Source: Ignavibacteria bacterium (GTDB lineage: Bacteria; Bacteroidota; Ignavibacteria; Tepidaquicellales; OLB5). Taken from it: a stretch of 44,527 nt of DNA. Under the pieces are notes generated by a model. The model was not told where the DNA came from and did not search any database. It was given only the letters and a program-made list of their open reading frames with translations. The position numbers and the translations under genes are program-made. The stretch covers positions 1 to 44,527 of the forward strand of contig JANWKI010000091.1 in NCBI GenBank assembly GCA_025451455.1, given 5' to 3'. Shown one piece after another: positions 8,786 through 17,825 of this stretch; the first letter of the stretch is position 1, and every line of letters begins with the position of its first letter.

Positions 8786-9816
8786 TTGTTCTTCTTTTTT
8801 TCTTCCTGTTCCTTTAGGAACTGCTGGTATAATATTATGTTCTTCTTGTGTTCTTCATAACTTTCGGCATAGCGGTGAGAGCCGTCTCCTTTTGCTACGA
8901 AATAGAGGTATTTATGCTCCTCCGGATTCAGTGCTGCCAGAATAGAACTTAGTCCCGGATTATTTATCGGCCCCGGAGGCAATCCCTTAATTAAATAAGT
9001 ATTATACGGAGAAGGATACTTCAAGTCACTGTAAAGCAGTCTCTTTTTAGGTTCAGGCAGTGCATACTGTACTGTCGGGTCAGCTTCCAGCTTCATTCCT
9101 TTCTTTATCCTGTTATAATAAACTCCCGCAATAATGCTTTTTTCAGGCTCGTACCTGGTTTCCCCTTCAATAATAGATGCCATTGTGATAAGATCAGTCA
9201 ATGCAATGCCTTTTTCGTCCATTTTAGCACGAATATCAGGCGTCATTTTCTTTCTGAATGCGGCTGCTAGTACCTGGATAACTTCTCTCTCTCTGTTGAG
9301 GCCGCCAAAGGAAAACTGGTAAGTATCAGGGAATAAATATCCCTCCAGATTTTCTGCTTCAAGTCCAAGCAGTTTTATCAGGCTGTCATTTTTTGCCTCT
9401 TCAACAAAACGCGATGAATCCAGCCCCGCCTGCCTTTGCAGAAGCCTTCCCATCTGTTTAATGTTCATGCCTTCGGGGATTGTTATCGTCATATACCTGA
9501 TCACAGACGGATCGGTAACGGTATTGAGGACATTAAGATATGTAAGTCCGTTTGTGAATTTATACTCGCCCGGTATAAGGTTATCCTGGTAGCCCAGTAT
9601 TCTGCCCAGAGCAATAAACATGTATTTATTGAATATTACATTATTCTCTTCAAGCTTTGATGCAGCAGTCCTTAAATTATCACCCTTAACTATCTTTACG
9701 ACAGGGTCTTCGTTTGAATTCCTGTAATTTTTGGTAAGGAAGGCAAAGTGAAAAAAGAAAAATATCACAAAGGTAAAAATAAATAGAAAAGGATATTTGA
9801 GTCCGGTCAGATTCAT
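8782..9816 (-). CDS. mltG: Endolytic murein transglycosylase MltG
   Basis: 344 residues. An N-terminal membrane anchor at about 8-28 is followed by a LysM-like region (VKIVKGDNLRTAASKLEENNV) and the YceG/MltG catalytic domain. The motif ASIIEGET at 213-220 carries the catalytic glutamate (E217, equivalent to E218 of E. coli), followed by GVYYNRIKKGMKLEADPTVQYAL, also family-typical. MltG cleaves nascent glycan strands near the inner membrane and helps set their length. The basic lysine-rich tail is ordinary. It starts 23 bp after the stop of the Ycf48-like gene and overlaps the downstream membrane protein gene by 4 bp. Confidence 0.95.
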   Translation of the reverse strand: MNLTGLKYPFLFIFTFVIFFFFHFAFLTKNYRNSNEDPVVKIVKGDNLRTAASKLEENNVIFNKYMFIALGRILGYQDNLIPGEYKFTNGLTYLNVLNTVTDPSVIRYMTITIPEGMNIKQMGRLLQRQAGLDSSRFVEEAKNDSLIKLLGLEAENLEGYLFPDTYQFSFGGLNREREVIQVLAAAFRKKMTPDIRAKMDEKGIALTDLITMASIIEGETRYEPEKSIIAGVYYNRIKKGMKLEADPTVQYALPEPKKRLLYSDLKYPSPYNTYLIKGLPPGPINNPGLSSILAALNPEEHKYLYFVAKGDGSHRYAESYEEHKKNIILYQQFLKEQEEKKKNK

Positions 9817-9839
9817 TTAGTTTGCGGTCATGTCCTTTT

Positions 9840-11102
9840 CTATTTTATAAGAGTCATTCTTATCGTTTTTGAAAGATCTCCTCCGGTCATCCTGCAGAAA
9901 TATACACCGCTTCCATAACGGGAGCCGTCCCAATCTGCCTCGTATTTTCCGGGGCTTAATTCTCCGTTAACTACAGTTTCCAGTTCTTCGCCAATTTCAC
10001 TGAATATTTTAATTATAAAATTCCCTTTTGCTCCGTTTGTGTTTGGTACATCAAAGCGGAATTTAGTTAGGGGATTAAATGGATTAGGAAAATTCTGATA
10101 AAGTTCAAAGCTTCTTGGTACTGTTCCCGAAATCTGCTGGATCCCGATAGGAGGTTTTAAGAAATTAACCGAGTAAAGTTTTTGAGTTGTATTAATAGTC
10201 TGCTGGACCCAGTTTGTACCTGCATTCGTAGTTTTAAATATAACTGTACCACCAAAACCCCCTACGACCCATCCGGTATTTGCATTGATAAAATCCACAG
10301 TTTCAAGCCGGACATTTGTTGAAACGAACTGGCCTGTCCAGGTATTGCCAAAATCAGTCGAGTGGAGCATTGACCCGCCGTTTCCGCATAGCCAGCCCTG
10401 ATTCGCATAAAATATCAGTGAAAAAAATTCAACGGTTGCTCCTGTTGGTATAATACTCCAGTTTATACCTGCATTTGAGGTTCTAATGAGAATTCCATTG
10501 CTACCTGAAAACCAGGCTGTACCCGATGGCTGAATGAATGAAGTATATAAATTACTCGATGTGCCGCTTACAATAGATGTCCAGTTATTTCCGCCATTAG
10601 TAGTTTTGTATAATTTCCCTTCCCACCCTGAAATCCAGCCATTGAGCGAATCAGAAAAACCGATTGTTTCAAATAATGTAATGCCTGCACCAATATTCAG
10701 TGTGCCCCAGTTTAAGCCTGAATTTGTAGTCTTTACAACGGTTCCTCCGGAACCAACACCAAAACCGGTCTGTGTATTCAGGAAGAACATTCCGGTCATC
10801 CAGCCATTACTTCCGGCATACTGAGGATTCCACGAGAGGCCCCCATCTGTTGTTTTGATTATGATCGAGGTTCCGGTGTAAGAACCACCGGCTATCCATC
10901 CCATCTGCTGATTTATGAAAAAGGAATTCCATAAGGTTTTTGTCGTTCCGGATTGTATGACAGCCCAGTTCAATCCTCCGTCAGAAGTTCTGAACAGTGT
11001 CCCGTTATCCCCCATAATAAACCCCGTTTGTGAATTCAGAGTATTACTCCAAAGCAATGTAAATAAAGTGAGGAGAACCGCCATTTTACTGAATCTAATC
11101 AT
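9840..11102 (-). CDS. Ycf48-like beta-propeller protein with T9SS sorting domain
   Basis: 420 residues. A signal peptide (about 1-24, ending near NSQ) is followed by six to seven repeats of the form GWIxG..GxxxKTTxGGxxW, the Ycf48/Hcf136-like or BNR-type blade signature. Next comes YQNFPNPFNPLTKFRFDVP near 335 and a C-terminal type IX secretion system type A sorting domain ending in GVYFCRM...TIRMTLIK. It is expected to be secreted and surface attached or released by T9SS. It lies 52 bp from a close paralogue on the same strand, indicating tandem duplication. The ligand is unknown; Ycf48 proteins of phototrophs help photosystem II assembly, which does not apply to secreted homologues like this one. 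Confidence 0.9.
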   Translation of the reverse strand: MIRFSKMAVLLTLFTLLWSNTLNSQTGFIMGDNGTLFRTSDGGLNWAVIQSGTTKTLWNSFFINQQMGWIAGGSYTGTSIIIKTTDGGLSWNPQYAGSNGWMTGMFFLNTQTGFGVGSGGTVVKTTNSGLNWGTLNIGAGITLFETIGFSDSLNGWISGWEGKLYKTTNGGNNWTSIVSGTSSNLYTSFIQPSGTAWFSGSNGILIRTSNAGINWSIIPTGATVEFFSLIFYANQGWLCGNGGSMLHSTDFGNTWTGQFVSTNVRLETVDFINANTGWVVGGFGGTVIFKTTNAGTNWVQQTINTTQKLYSVNFLKPPIGIQQISGTVPRSFELYQNFPNPFNPLTKFRFDVPNTNGAKGNFIIKIFSEIGEELETVVNGELSPGKYEADWDGSRYGSGVYFCRMTGGDLSKTIRMTLIK

Positions 11103-11154
11103 ATTCTGAATGTCTTTTTCCGGTAACTTTAAGATACGAATAACTCAGAATGCC

Positions 11155-12423
11155 CTACTTCACAAGAGACATTCTGATAGTCTTAGCAAATTTTTCGTTT
11201 TGCAGCCTGCAAAAATACACACCGCTGCTGAAATTGCTTGCGTCCCAATCAACTTCGTATGTCCCGGGATTGAAATCCTGGTCAGCAAGCTTTGTGATCT
11301 CTTCGCCGGTCTCATTAAAAATGATAAGTTCAAAGCGGCGTGATGAATATCCCGCTGAAGGGATATCAAACTTTATTCTGGTTACGGGGTTGAACGGGTT
11401 CGGATAGTTCTGGTACAGTTCATATCCTGCAGGCATAAAAGTACTGACCGGTTCTATGCCTACCAGTGAATCTATAAAATTTACCGAGTAGAATTTTTCG
11501 GTTGAGTTGGCATTCTGAGAAAACCAGCTTGCACCTCCGTCTGTTGACTTATATATAACGGAGCCAAAAAAGCCGCCGACTACCCATCCTGTTAATGAGT
11601 TTATGAACTGTATTGCCTCCAGGCGGGTCGTAGTGCCGATTGTGCCTGTTGCCCAGGAATTTCCCGCATCTGTTGTGTACTTTACCGTACCCTGGTGTCC
11701 GGCTATCCAGCCTCTGTTTCCCCGGAAGAAAATAGAAAAGATCTCCTGTGTTGTTCCGCTTGGCATTGCAGTCCAGTTTAACCCGCCGTTCTTTGTCTTA
11801 AGTACTGTGCCGCCGCTTCCGGATATAAGGCCAATGTTTGAGGAAAGAAAATAAGACGTATACAGGTTAAACCCGACACCGCTGCTGATTGCCATCCAAT
11901 TGCTTCCGCCATCGGTTGATTTAAACAAAGCACCGCTCCAGCCGGTTATCCATCCTGTATTCACGTCTGTAAAGCTTATCGATTCAAGGAGTATATTTGT
12001 TATACCGGCATTAGCAGAATCCCAGCTGATACCGGAATCAGTTGTTTTCAGAACTGTCCCATGTTCTCCAACTACAAAACCGGTCTGCATGTCAAGGAAA
12101 AAGACACCTGTGAACCACCTGTTGGTAATTCCGGTTAATACTTCACTCCAGGTTTCTCCGTTATCGGTAGTTTTCAGCAGAACTCCTGAACTGCCGCTTT
12201 CGGCTCCGCCGGCTATCCAGCCTGTTTGGCTGTTTACAAAGAAAGAATTCCATAAACCTTTTGTGGTGCCGGTTGGTATCTGGACCCACTCAGCCCCTCC
12301 GCTATTGGTTTTCAGCAAAGTACCATGCTCACCCATGACAAACCCCGTTTGCGCCCGCAGAGGATTACTGCAAAGTATTGTAAACAATACATATAAAACT
12401 GCAAATTTTATTGATTTGTTCAT
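11155..12423 (-). CDS. Ycf48-like beta-propeller protein with T9SS sorting domain (paralogue)
   Basis: About 422 residues when started at the ATG at 12423, which directly precedes a good signal peptide (MNKSIKFAVLYVLFTILCSN). An upstream ATG at 12528 would add 35 residues that block the signal peptide, so I reject it. The mature protein has repeated GWIAG..GTVLKTTDGGxxW blades, then ELYQNYPNPFNPVTRIKFDIP and a T9SS type A sorting domain ending in GVYFCRLQNEKFAKTIRMSLVK. Blade order and wording match the downstream neighbour closely. A weak promoter candidate lies at 12451-12482. Confidence 0.9.
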   Translation of the reverse strand: MNKSIKFAVLYVLFTILCSNPLRAQTGFVMGEHGTLLKTNSGGAEWVQIPTGTTKGLWNSFFVNSQTGWIAGGAESGSSGVLLKTTDNGETWSEVLTGITNRWFTGVFFLDMQTGFVVGEHGTVLKTTDSGISWDSANAGITNILLESISFTDVNTGWITGWSGALFKSTDGGSNWMAISSGVGFNLYTSYFLSSNIGLISGSGGTVLKTKNGGLNWTAMPSGTTQEIFSIFFRGNRGWIAGHQGTVKYTTDAGNSWATGTIGTTTRLEAIQFINSLTGWVVGGFFGSVIYKSTDGGASWFSQNANSTEKFYSVNFIDSLVGIEPVSTFMPAGYELYQNYPNPFNPVTRIKFDIPSAGYSSRRFELIIFNETGEEITKLADQDFNPGTYEVDWDASNFSSGVYFCRLQNEKFAKTIRMSLVK

Positions 12424-12450
12424 GAATAATAGAATTTTTATATATCCGGC

Positions 12451-12482
12451 TAAATATATATATCGTATATTATGTTTACAAT
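12451..12482 (-). promoter_or_regulatory. Possible Bacteroidota-type promoter for the Ycf48-like gene
   Basis: On the minus strand ATTG, 20 nt, then TATATTTA, one base away from TAnnTTTG. It is 28 nt upstream of the chosen start at 12423 and downstream of the rejected ATG at 12528, which is consistent with the start choice. Confidence 0.3.
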
Positions 12483-12608
12483 GAAGATTTTTGATATTAT
12501 AAAACACTGTAATTTCAAAGACTTTCAATTCATATATTTTAATTTCAGATTCTTTTAACTATATTATTTTCAGGTCTAGGCCCTCAATATCAAAACTAAC
12601 ATTATAAA

Positions 12609-12947
12609 ATGATAAAGAACCATACAATTATGATAATCAATGCCATCGTACTGATAGCAGGCGGTGTTTACGGTTATTTTATTTCAGGCAGCCCTACAGC
12701 GCTTATTGCACCGGGTGTAGGCATCATACTTCTTGCACTTTCATTTCCAACTAAAAACGACAATCATTTAATGGCGCATATTGGTGTAGCATTAACTCTA
12801 ATTTCTTCAGTTACATTCATAATTATCGGAATTCGCAGGGGTAATGCACTGGTGATAGGGATGGGGATAATTACCTTTATTTGCCTTGATCTGTATGTGC
12901 TGAATTTTATCCTGAGGAAAAAACAAAAAGAAGCAGATAACTCCTGA
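12609..12947 (+). CDS. Small four-helix membrane protein (TMEM14-like?)
   Basis: 112 residues, nearly all hydrophobic, with about four membrane segments (8-24, 30-47, 56-75, 82-102) and a charged C-terminal tail. The opening NAIVLIAGGVYGYFISGSPTAL recalls the GGxxGYxxxGSxxSL motif of the TMEM14/UPF0136 family, but this is a tentative assignment by eye. It is a single-gene plus-strand unit between minus-strand T9SS genes, ended by the terminator at 12977-13004. Confidence 0.65.
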   Translation: MIKNHTIMIINAIVLIAGGVYGYFISGSPTALIAPGVGIILLALSFPTKNDNHLMAHIGVALTLISSVTFIIIGIRRGNALVIGMGIITFICLDLYVLNFILRKKQKEADNS

Positions 12948-12976
12948 GGAGATTTCTGCAAACAGGGATTACGGAT

Positions 12977-13004
12977 AAAAAAAGGAGGCAAGCCTCCTTT
13001 TTTT
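12977..13004. terminator. Bidirectional intrinsic terminator
   Basis: AAAAAAAGGAGGC and GCCTCCTTTTTTT form a perfect 13-bp stem around AA, with T-tracts on both strands. It serves the convergent 12609-12947 gene and the T9SS gene ending at 13030. Confidence 0.92.
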
Positions 13005-13029
13005 ACGAACAAAAGTTTAATTGAAAATT

Positions 13030-14073
13030 TTATTTCACAAGCGAAAGCTTTTTCATATCCTTAAAGCTCTTGCCGCTTGCAGTATTAACTTCAATGCTGT
13101 AGAAATATACACCTGAGCTCAATCCCGCTGCATTAAAATCAACAGAATATGTTCCTCGGGAATAATCACCGCCGACCAATTGCGTTACTTCTTTTCCAAG
13201 CATATCATATACTTTCAGCGATACAAATCCTCTTTCGGGTATGGAGAAATTTATTTTTGTTGAAGGATTGAACGGATTAGGATAATTCTGCGTCAGTGAA
13301 AAGTTCTCAGCTATTGCTGAGATCGGATTAATGCCGACTATATTAGCCCACGACCTGAATACCCTGAAACCGTCAATTTCGATTGTTGGCGCTAATGTTG
13401 CAGAACCCTGCCTCAGGGCAAGTCTGCTGATATTCGGTGCATCGAGTGCAACCCCGGTAACAGGTCCTAATGTCGGGGAAACAGGTTCCGTGGCCGGTAC
13501 TCCCGAAGCAAAAATATATACCCTTATTTCATCATCGTTTGTTGAGCCAGTTAGGAATGTATATTTTATTACGACAAGGTATGTAGTCGAAAAAGTATAT
13601 GTAGCGGGAGTCCATGAAACAGTGTTCGATGCATTTGTACCCTTACTCATACCGAAAGAAACTCCGTTGAGCGTATCCTTAAGATAAAACCTTGCTGTAT
13701 AGTTAGTTGTTGAATTGTTGGGAAGCAGTGCAAAGAAATAATCACCCAATGCCCTGACAGAATCCACATCTATCATAAAAGATACATAGACGCTTCCTGC
13801 GAGAGTACTGTCTGTTTGCTTATAAGCATCGTTGCCGTTGTTCCTCAAATGGCATTGGTTGCCGATACCTGAATTCGGATAACCGGCATAAAACAATCCC
13901 GATGTTGTAACCATGATAGTGTTAGTCGTACCTGTGTTCCATACCCATCCGTGCGCTCCAATTGAATCCCCTGCAGGATAATTAAAATTCTCGTCCATTA
14001 AAATCTGGCCTGATGAATTTTCAACTATTGCTAATGATAATAATACGGCAGCAAGAAGTAATAGTCTTCTCAT
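13030..14073 (-). CDS. Secreted jelly-roll-like protein with T9SS sorting domain
   Basis: 347 residues. The signal peptide is MRRLLLLAAVLLSLAIVENS, with probable cleavage near SGQ. The middle, about 25-245, is serine/threonine-rich and beta-rich and reads like a concanavalin/LamG-type jelly roll; no catalytic motif is visible. FSLTQNYPNPFNPSTKINFSIP near 260 opens the T9SS type A sorting domain, which ends with GVYFYSIEVNT...KKLSLVK. A clear AAAGGAG Shine-Dalgarno 9 nt before the ATG (14083-14089), unusual for this window, suggests strong translation. It is probably a surface or extracellular protein; the ligand is unknown. Confidence 0.85.
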   Translation of the reverse strand: MRRLLLLAAVLLSLAIVENSSGQILMDENFNYPAGDSIGAHGWVWNTGTTNTIMVTTSGLFYAGYPNSGIGNQCHLRNNGNDAYKQTDSTLAGSVYVSFMIDVDSVRALGDYFFALLPNNSTTNYTARFYLKDTLNGVSFGMSKGTNASNTVSWTPATYTFSTTYLVVIKYTFLTGSTNDDEIRVYIFASGVPATEPVSPTLGPVTGVALDAPNISRLALRQGSATLAPTIEIDGFRVFRSWANIVGINPISAIAENFSLTQNYPNPFNPSTKINFSIPERGFVSLKVYDMLGKEVTQLVGGDYSRGTYSVDFNAAGLSSGVYFYSIEVNTASGKSFKDMKKLSLVK

Positions 14074-14082
14074 GTTTTGAGT

Positions 14083-14089
14083 CTCCTTT
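14083..14089 (-). promoter_or_regulatory. Strong Shine-Dalgarno of the jelly-roll T9SS gene
   Basis: Minus strand AAAGGAG, 9 nt before the ATG at 14073. Most starts in the window have no recognisable SD, so this one stands out. Confidence 0.7.
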
Positions 14090-14121
14090 AATTAATAATA
14101 ATGTGTTTTTTGATTATTGTA

Positions 14122-14129
14122 CAAATATA
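14122..14129 (-). promoter_or_regulatory. TAnnTTTG box upstream of the jelly-roll T9SS gene
   Basis: TATATTTG on the minus strand, about 48 nt before the start codon. It matches the Bacteroidota -7 element. I find no TTTG at 19-21 nt further upstream, so only half of the promoter is supported. Confidence 0.4.
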
Positions 14130-14277
14130 GTAATTCCAACATTAATTAGCTGTGAGGAAAGAGTTAAAAATATAAACTTTATTTAATATTAAATCAGTAA
14201 GTAGTAGTGATTAACTAAACCTGAAATCGAGCGGAAAATGATGTTTATTTGTGATTTTTCCTAAAAAATCTTTCAGA

Positions 14278-17200
14278 TTACCTGTCCAGTCCTTTTATTT
14301 TTTCCATATACTTTCTGATGAGCACTTCATAATCTTCAGTGTAATTTTCTTTCTGCAGTTCAAGCGCATCCTGGTTAATGCCGTCTATTATGTTTGGCCT
14401 TGAAATAACTATTTCAGGAGGTGAGCTTCTTTCAAAATTTTTCCCCGGTCGTGATTCACGTTTTTGTTCAAAATCTTTTTCACGCGTCGAGAGCTGAAAG
14501 TCAAGCATACGCGAGAGGATCTTTTCCTGCCTCTTCCTTGTTTCAGGAGTGATATTATTATTCTGCAGGTCCTTTATGATCTCGTTCATATCCTTCTGCA
14601 CTTCATCCAGGTTTCCGAGCAGTTTCTTTCCGTCAATTTCCTGCTGTTTCTTGAATTCTTCATTCATCTGCTGCATGCTTTCTTTGATCTTCTGCTGTTC
14701 AACAGCCATCCTCTGCATTTCTGCCATCTGCTGCTGAGTCATTTGACCCTGGTTGTTGTTTGGCAAGCCCTGCATTTGCTGGTTCAGTCCTTTTTGATTC
14801 TGTATCATTTGTGCAAGCTGCTGCAGTAATTTCTGAAGGCTCATTCCGGGTTTGTTCCCGTTACCGGGTTTCCCGTTCTTGCACATCTGGCTCATCTTTT
14901 CAAGCGCCTTATCCAGGTGTTCTTTTGCCTTACCCTGTGACTTGTTTGCGCCTTTGCCTTCTTTTTTGGCAAGCTGGTCGGAAGCTTTCTGCATTTCATT
15001 ATATGCATCCCCAAGGTTTTTGGCGAGCATCGGGGTCATTCCCATTTGCTCGGCCATGCTCATCATCTCTTCGGTCAGGTTTGATAGCTGGTTCTGAAGC
15101 GCATCCTGCTGCTGTTTGTTATCCTGAAATTCTTTCGGATCACTTTCTTTATCAAGCTCTTCTGACTTTTCCTTAAGCTCACCCTGTTTTTTTGACATCT
15201 CTTTTATCCTGTCAAGGAACTCCTGCATTTTTGCCATTAACTTCATATTCTCCTGCTGCAGCATATCTTCAAGCATTTTCTGCATCTGGTCGTTAAGCTG
15301 GTTTAGGTCATCTGATAGCTCTTCCTGTTTCTGCTGGGACTGATCCTTATTACCGCTCTGAAGATCCTGTGAGGAGTTCTGCATTTTCTGCTCAAGCTGC
15401 TTTTTCATCATTTCCTCAAGCAGCTTCTGCAATTCTTTGGAGAGTTTCTGGTCCCCTGTCTTATTCATATTCTCTGTGAGCTCTTTCATCTGTTTCTGAA
15501 AGTCCTGTGTTTGTTTCTTTATCTCGTCCTGGGTCTTTGAATGCTCGCTGAGTTTCGGGGTGTCATTCTTTTGGGTTTGCTTCGTTTGTTCTTTCAGCTC
15601 ATCCTGCTTTTTTGTTATATCATCAAGTTTTTGTGTCAGCTCTCCGAATTTCTGCTCATTAAGTATCTTGTTAAGAAGTTCCATGGTCTTTTCAAGCGAC
15701 TTCTTAAAATTCTCCTCGTCAAACTTGAAGTTCTTCATCGCTTCTTTCATCTCGTCTTTGTTGAAGTTCTTCATCGCTTCCTGAAGCTTCTTCAGTGCAT
15801 CACGCAGTTCCTGTGAGTCTATCTTCTGGAAAAGCTTTTGCAATTCCATATATTTATCGAGAGTTTCCTTCGATACCTGGCTGTTCTTCTGCAGGTCTTT
15901 CATCAGCTCATCAAGTTTCTGCTGTGTGGTGTTCAGGTTATTCTGCACGTTCTCCAGCTTCTGCTGCATTTCCTGGTTCTTCTTCGGGTCGTTAAGCCCA
16001 AGCTCCTCAGGGTTCTTCTCCATCTTTTCCTTTATCTCATCAAGCTCCTTTTTCAGTTCCATTGCATCTTCAAATGCAGTCTTAAGCGTTTCCTCTATCT
16101 CATCTTTTGACTTTTCAGTTTTCCTCAGCAAAGATTCAAGTGATGGATATATCAGCCTGCGGGTCTCGGAGCGTGACATTTTTGGTCCGCTAAATGCATC
16201 ATTATCATATATTTCTACAAAATATTCTACTTCATCTTCCGTGCCTAGATTGAGGGAGGAAAGAGGCCACATATAGGGTACTTCAAGTCCTGTAGCATCG
16301 GTATTCTTAATGGTGATATCCGCAAAACGAAAATCATTATCAGCCGGGCCGAATTTTGATTTAACCAGTTTATAACCAAGCCGCATCTTTGAAAATCCAA
16401 AATCATCAGTTACTCTGGAGCGTACAAGGATTTCCTTCTGCCCCTGAACATTTGTTTCTGCATCCGGTTCCAGCAGGTTTATCTTTGGATACTCATCGGG
16501 ATAAACTCTGAGAATATATTCCACGGAGTTTACATTCGTAAGCTCTTTACCGTTAAATTCTTTTACTACCTGCGGGTGGAGTGTTCCGTTAGCTGTTGCA
16601 GTAAAAGAAATCTTAGCAGTTTTACCGTTTATTTCCATTGCTAATGGTGCGGAGCCCGGAGTGCCGAACTGCAGGAAAGCTTTTGAAAGATCATCAGATG
16701 CTTCAAGCTCTATATATATTGTGCTGCCAGCAATGGTTGAAATTTCGTTTCCTTCTATGGTTCTGGATGGAAGCCGTGTATATGCAGGCGGGTAAACTGT
16801 TATCTTAGTACTCTTAATTACGGGCCGGTTTGTAATGGTGATATTATAAGTCCGGCTTTTTATACCCTTATATTCGAACCAGTAAATTGTATTTGAATTA
16901 ATATCCTTAAGTGATGCCCTGAACTCATTGGTATTTACTGCGGAGATATTCTCGTCGTTTGATGAAATTTCTATCCCGTCACTTGTTACCTGCCTTGTGT
17001 TGAAAGTAATTTCATCAGTTTTATAATTGGGGTCGTTGAATAATATCTTAGCCAGAACATCTAAACTCTCACCTTTGGTAATTTCCACATTACCGGGCGA
17101 AACCTCGTAGGCAATGCCAAGAGTATTTTCAACAAACGAGAAATTGTAATTTATGATTCTGCCGGCTGCTGCCTGGAATGTGTTTGGGAAAGCAAGCATG

Positions 17201-17727
17201 AGCACAGAAAAAAGGAAGAGCGCTGAAACAAAAAATACTGCCGGAGAAGTATTTTTCTTAAATGAAATTATCTTTGTGAAGTCAAAGAGCTTTGACTTTT
17301 CGTTTACCTGGTTAATCGATTCAACGGCAAGGCTCCTTGAGAACATAATATCACTTCTTTTTGTGTAGTCATACATCTGAATTGCATTGAGCAGGTTATC
17401 TTTTATCTCCGGGTAGTAACCGCCTATCTGCTTCGCGTACTTTGTAATCTTTGAAGGTTTGCTGACACTTCTATATCCGGAGTATGCATAAACCAGTATC
17501 ATTACAACAGTTGATGCAAACGCCGAAATATAACCGAAGAACATTACTTTCCGGACTGTACCGCTGAAATCAAAAATTGCTTCAAGGCTGATAAGCAAAA
17601 GCGCAAGGAGGGCAAAAGCTGTCATTGAAAATATAGAGCGCCGAATGAGATTAAATAGGATATCTTTTCTGTTTACCCCGGAAATTCTGGTGATGAAACT
17701 TTGGTATGTCAGCTCTAAACTGTTCAT
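14278..17727 (-). CDS. DUF4175 family protein with long coiled-coil
   Basis: 1149 residues. There are three membrane helices near 31-50, 60-85 and 162-182, then a beta-rich extracytoplasmic region (about 195-520). From about 530 to 1100 there is an extremely K/E/Q/M/N-rich heptad-like region with phrases such as KNQEMQQKLENVQNNLN and DDLNQLNDQMQKMLEDML, a very long coiled coil. This is the architecture and length of DUF4175 proteins of Bacteroidota. In related genomes DUF4175 and DUF4159 genes often sit in the MoxR/DUF58/Bat 'aerotolerance' locus; here only DUF4159 is next to it (98 bp upstream). A structural envelope role is likely but undemonstrated. Confidence 0.88.
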   Translation of the reverse strand: MNSLELTYQSFITRISGVNRKDILFNLIRRSIFSMTAFALLALLLISLEAIFDFSGTVRKVMFFGYISAFASTVVMILVYAYSGYRSVSKPSKITKYAKQIGGYYPEIKDNLLNAIQMYDYTKRSDIMFSRSLAVESINQVNEKSKLFDFTKIISFKKNTSPAVFFVSALFLFSVLMLAFPNTFQAAAGRIINYNFSFVENTLGIAYEVSPGNVEITKGESLDVLAKILFNDPNYKTDEITFNTRQVTSDGIEISSNDENISAVNTNEFRASLKDINSNTIYWFEYKGIKSRTYNITITNRPVIKSTKITVYPPAYTRLPSRTIEGNEISTIAGSTIYIELEASDDLSKAFLQFGTPGSAPLAMEINGKTAKISFTATANGTLHPQVVKEFNGKELTNVNSVEYILRVYPDEYPKINLLEPDAETNVQGQKEILVRSRVTDDFGFSKMRLGYKLVKSKFGPADNDFRFADITIKNTDATGLEVPYMWPLSSLNLGTEDEVEYFVEIYDNDAFSGPKMSRSETRRLIYPSLESLLRKTEKSKDEIEETLKTAFEDAMELKKELDEIKEKMEKNPEELGLNDPKKNQEMQQKLENVQNNLNTTQQKLDELMKDLQKNSQVSKETLDKYMELQKLFQKIDSQELRDALKKLQEAMKNFNKDEMKEAMKNFKFDEENFKKSLEKTMELLNKILNEQKFGELTQKLDDITKKQDELKEQTKQTQKNDTPKLSEHSKTQDEIKKQTQDFQKQMKELTENMNKTGDQKLSKELQKLLEEMMKKQLEQKMQNSSQDLQSGNKDQSQQKQEELSDDLNQLNDQMQKMLEDMLQQENMKLMAKMQEFLDRIKEMSKKQGELKEKSEELDKESDPKEFQDNKQQQDALQNQLSNLTEEMMSMAEQMGMTPMLAKNLGDAYNEMQKASDQLAKKEGKGANKSQGKAKEHLDKALEKMSQMCKNGKPGNGNKPGMSLQKLLQQLAQMIQNQKGLNQQMQGLPNNNQGQMTQQQMAEMQRMAVEQQKIKESMQQMNEEFKKQQEIDGKKLLGNLDEVQKDMNEIIKDLQNNNITPETRKRQEKILSRMLDFQLSTREKDFEQKRESRPGKNFERSSPPEIVISRPNIIDGINQDALELQKENYTEDYEVLIRKYMEKIKGLDR

Positions 17728-17825
17728 TTATTATGACTTAGAGGGACCAATAGAATTGATATTATTTTAGTAATGCTTTACCTGTTTAAGCCGAATTATG
17801 CTAAAAATGTTCCCTAAATACAATC

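Noticed and set aside
11900-12484. 194-residue plus-strand reading frame
   Set aside because: It lies entirely opposite the Ycf48-like gene. The blade repeats keep the antisense frame open, and its proline/valine-rich translation has no domain or signal.
12424-12528. Upstream ATG at 12528 as the start of the second Ycf48-like gene
   Set aside because: It would place 35 polar and aromatic residues before a good signal peptide, which would then not work; the promoter candidate also lies downstream of it.
14464-16276. Several plus-strand frames of 60-140 residues opposite the DUF4175 gene
   Set aside because: They are the mirror of the lysine/glutamate/glutamine-rich coiled coil, giving phenylalanine/leucine/serine-rich nonsense. 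The minus-strand protein is continuous and family-like.
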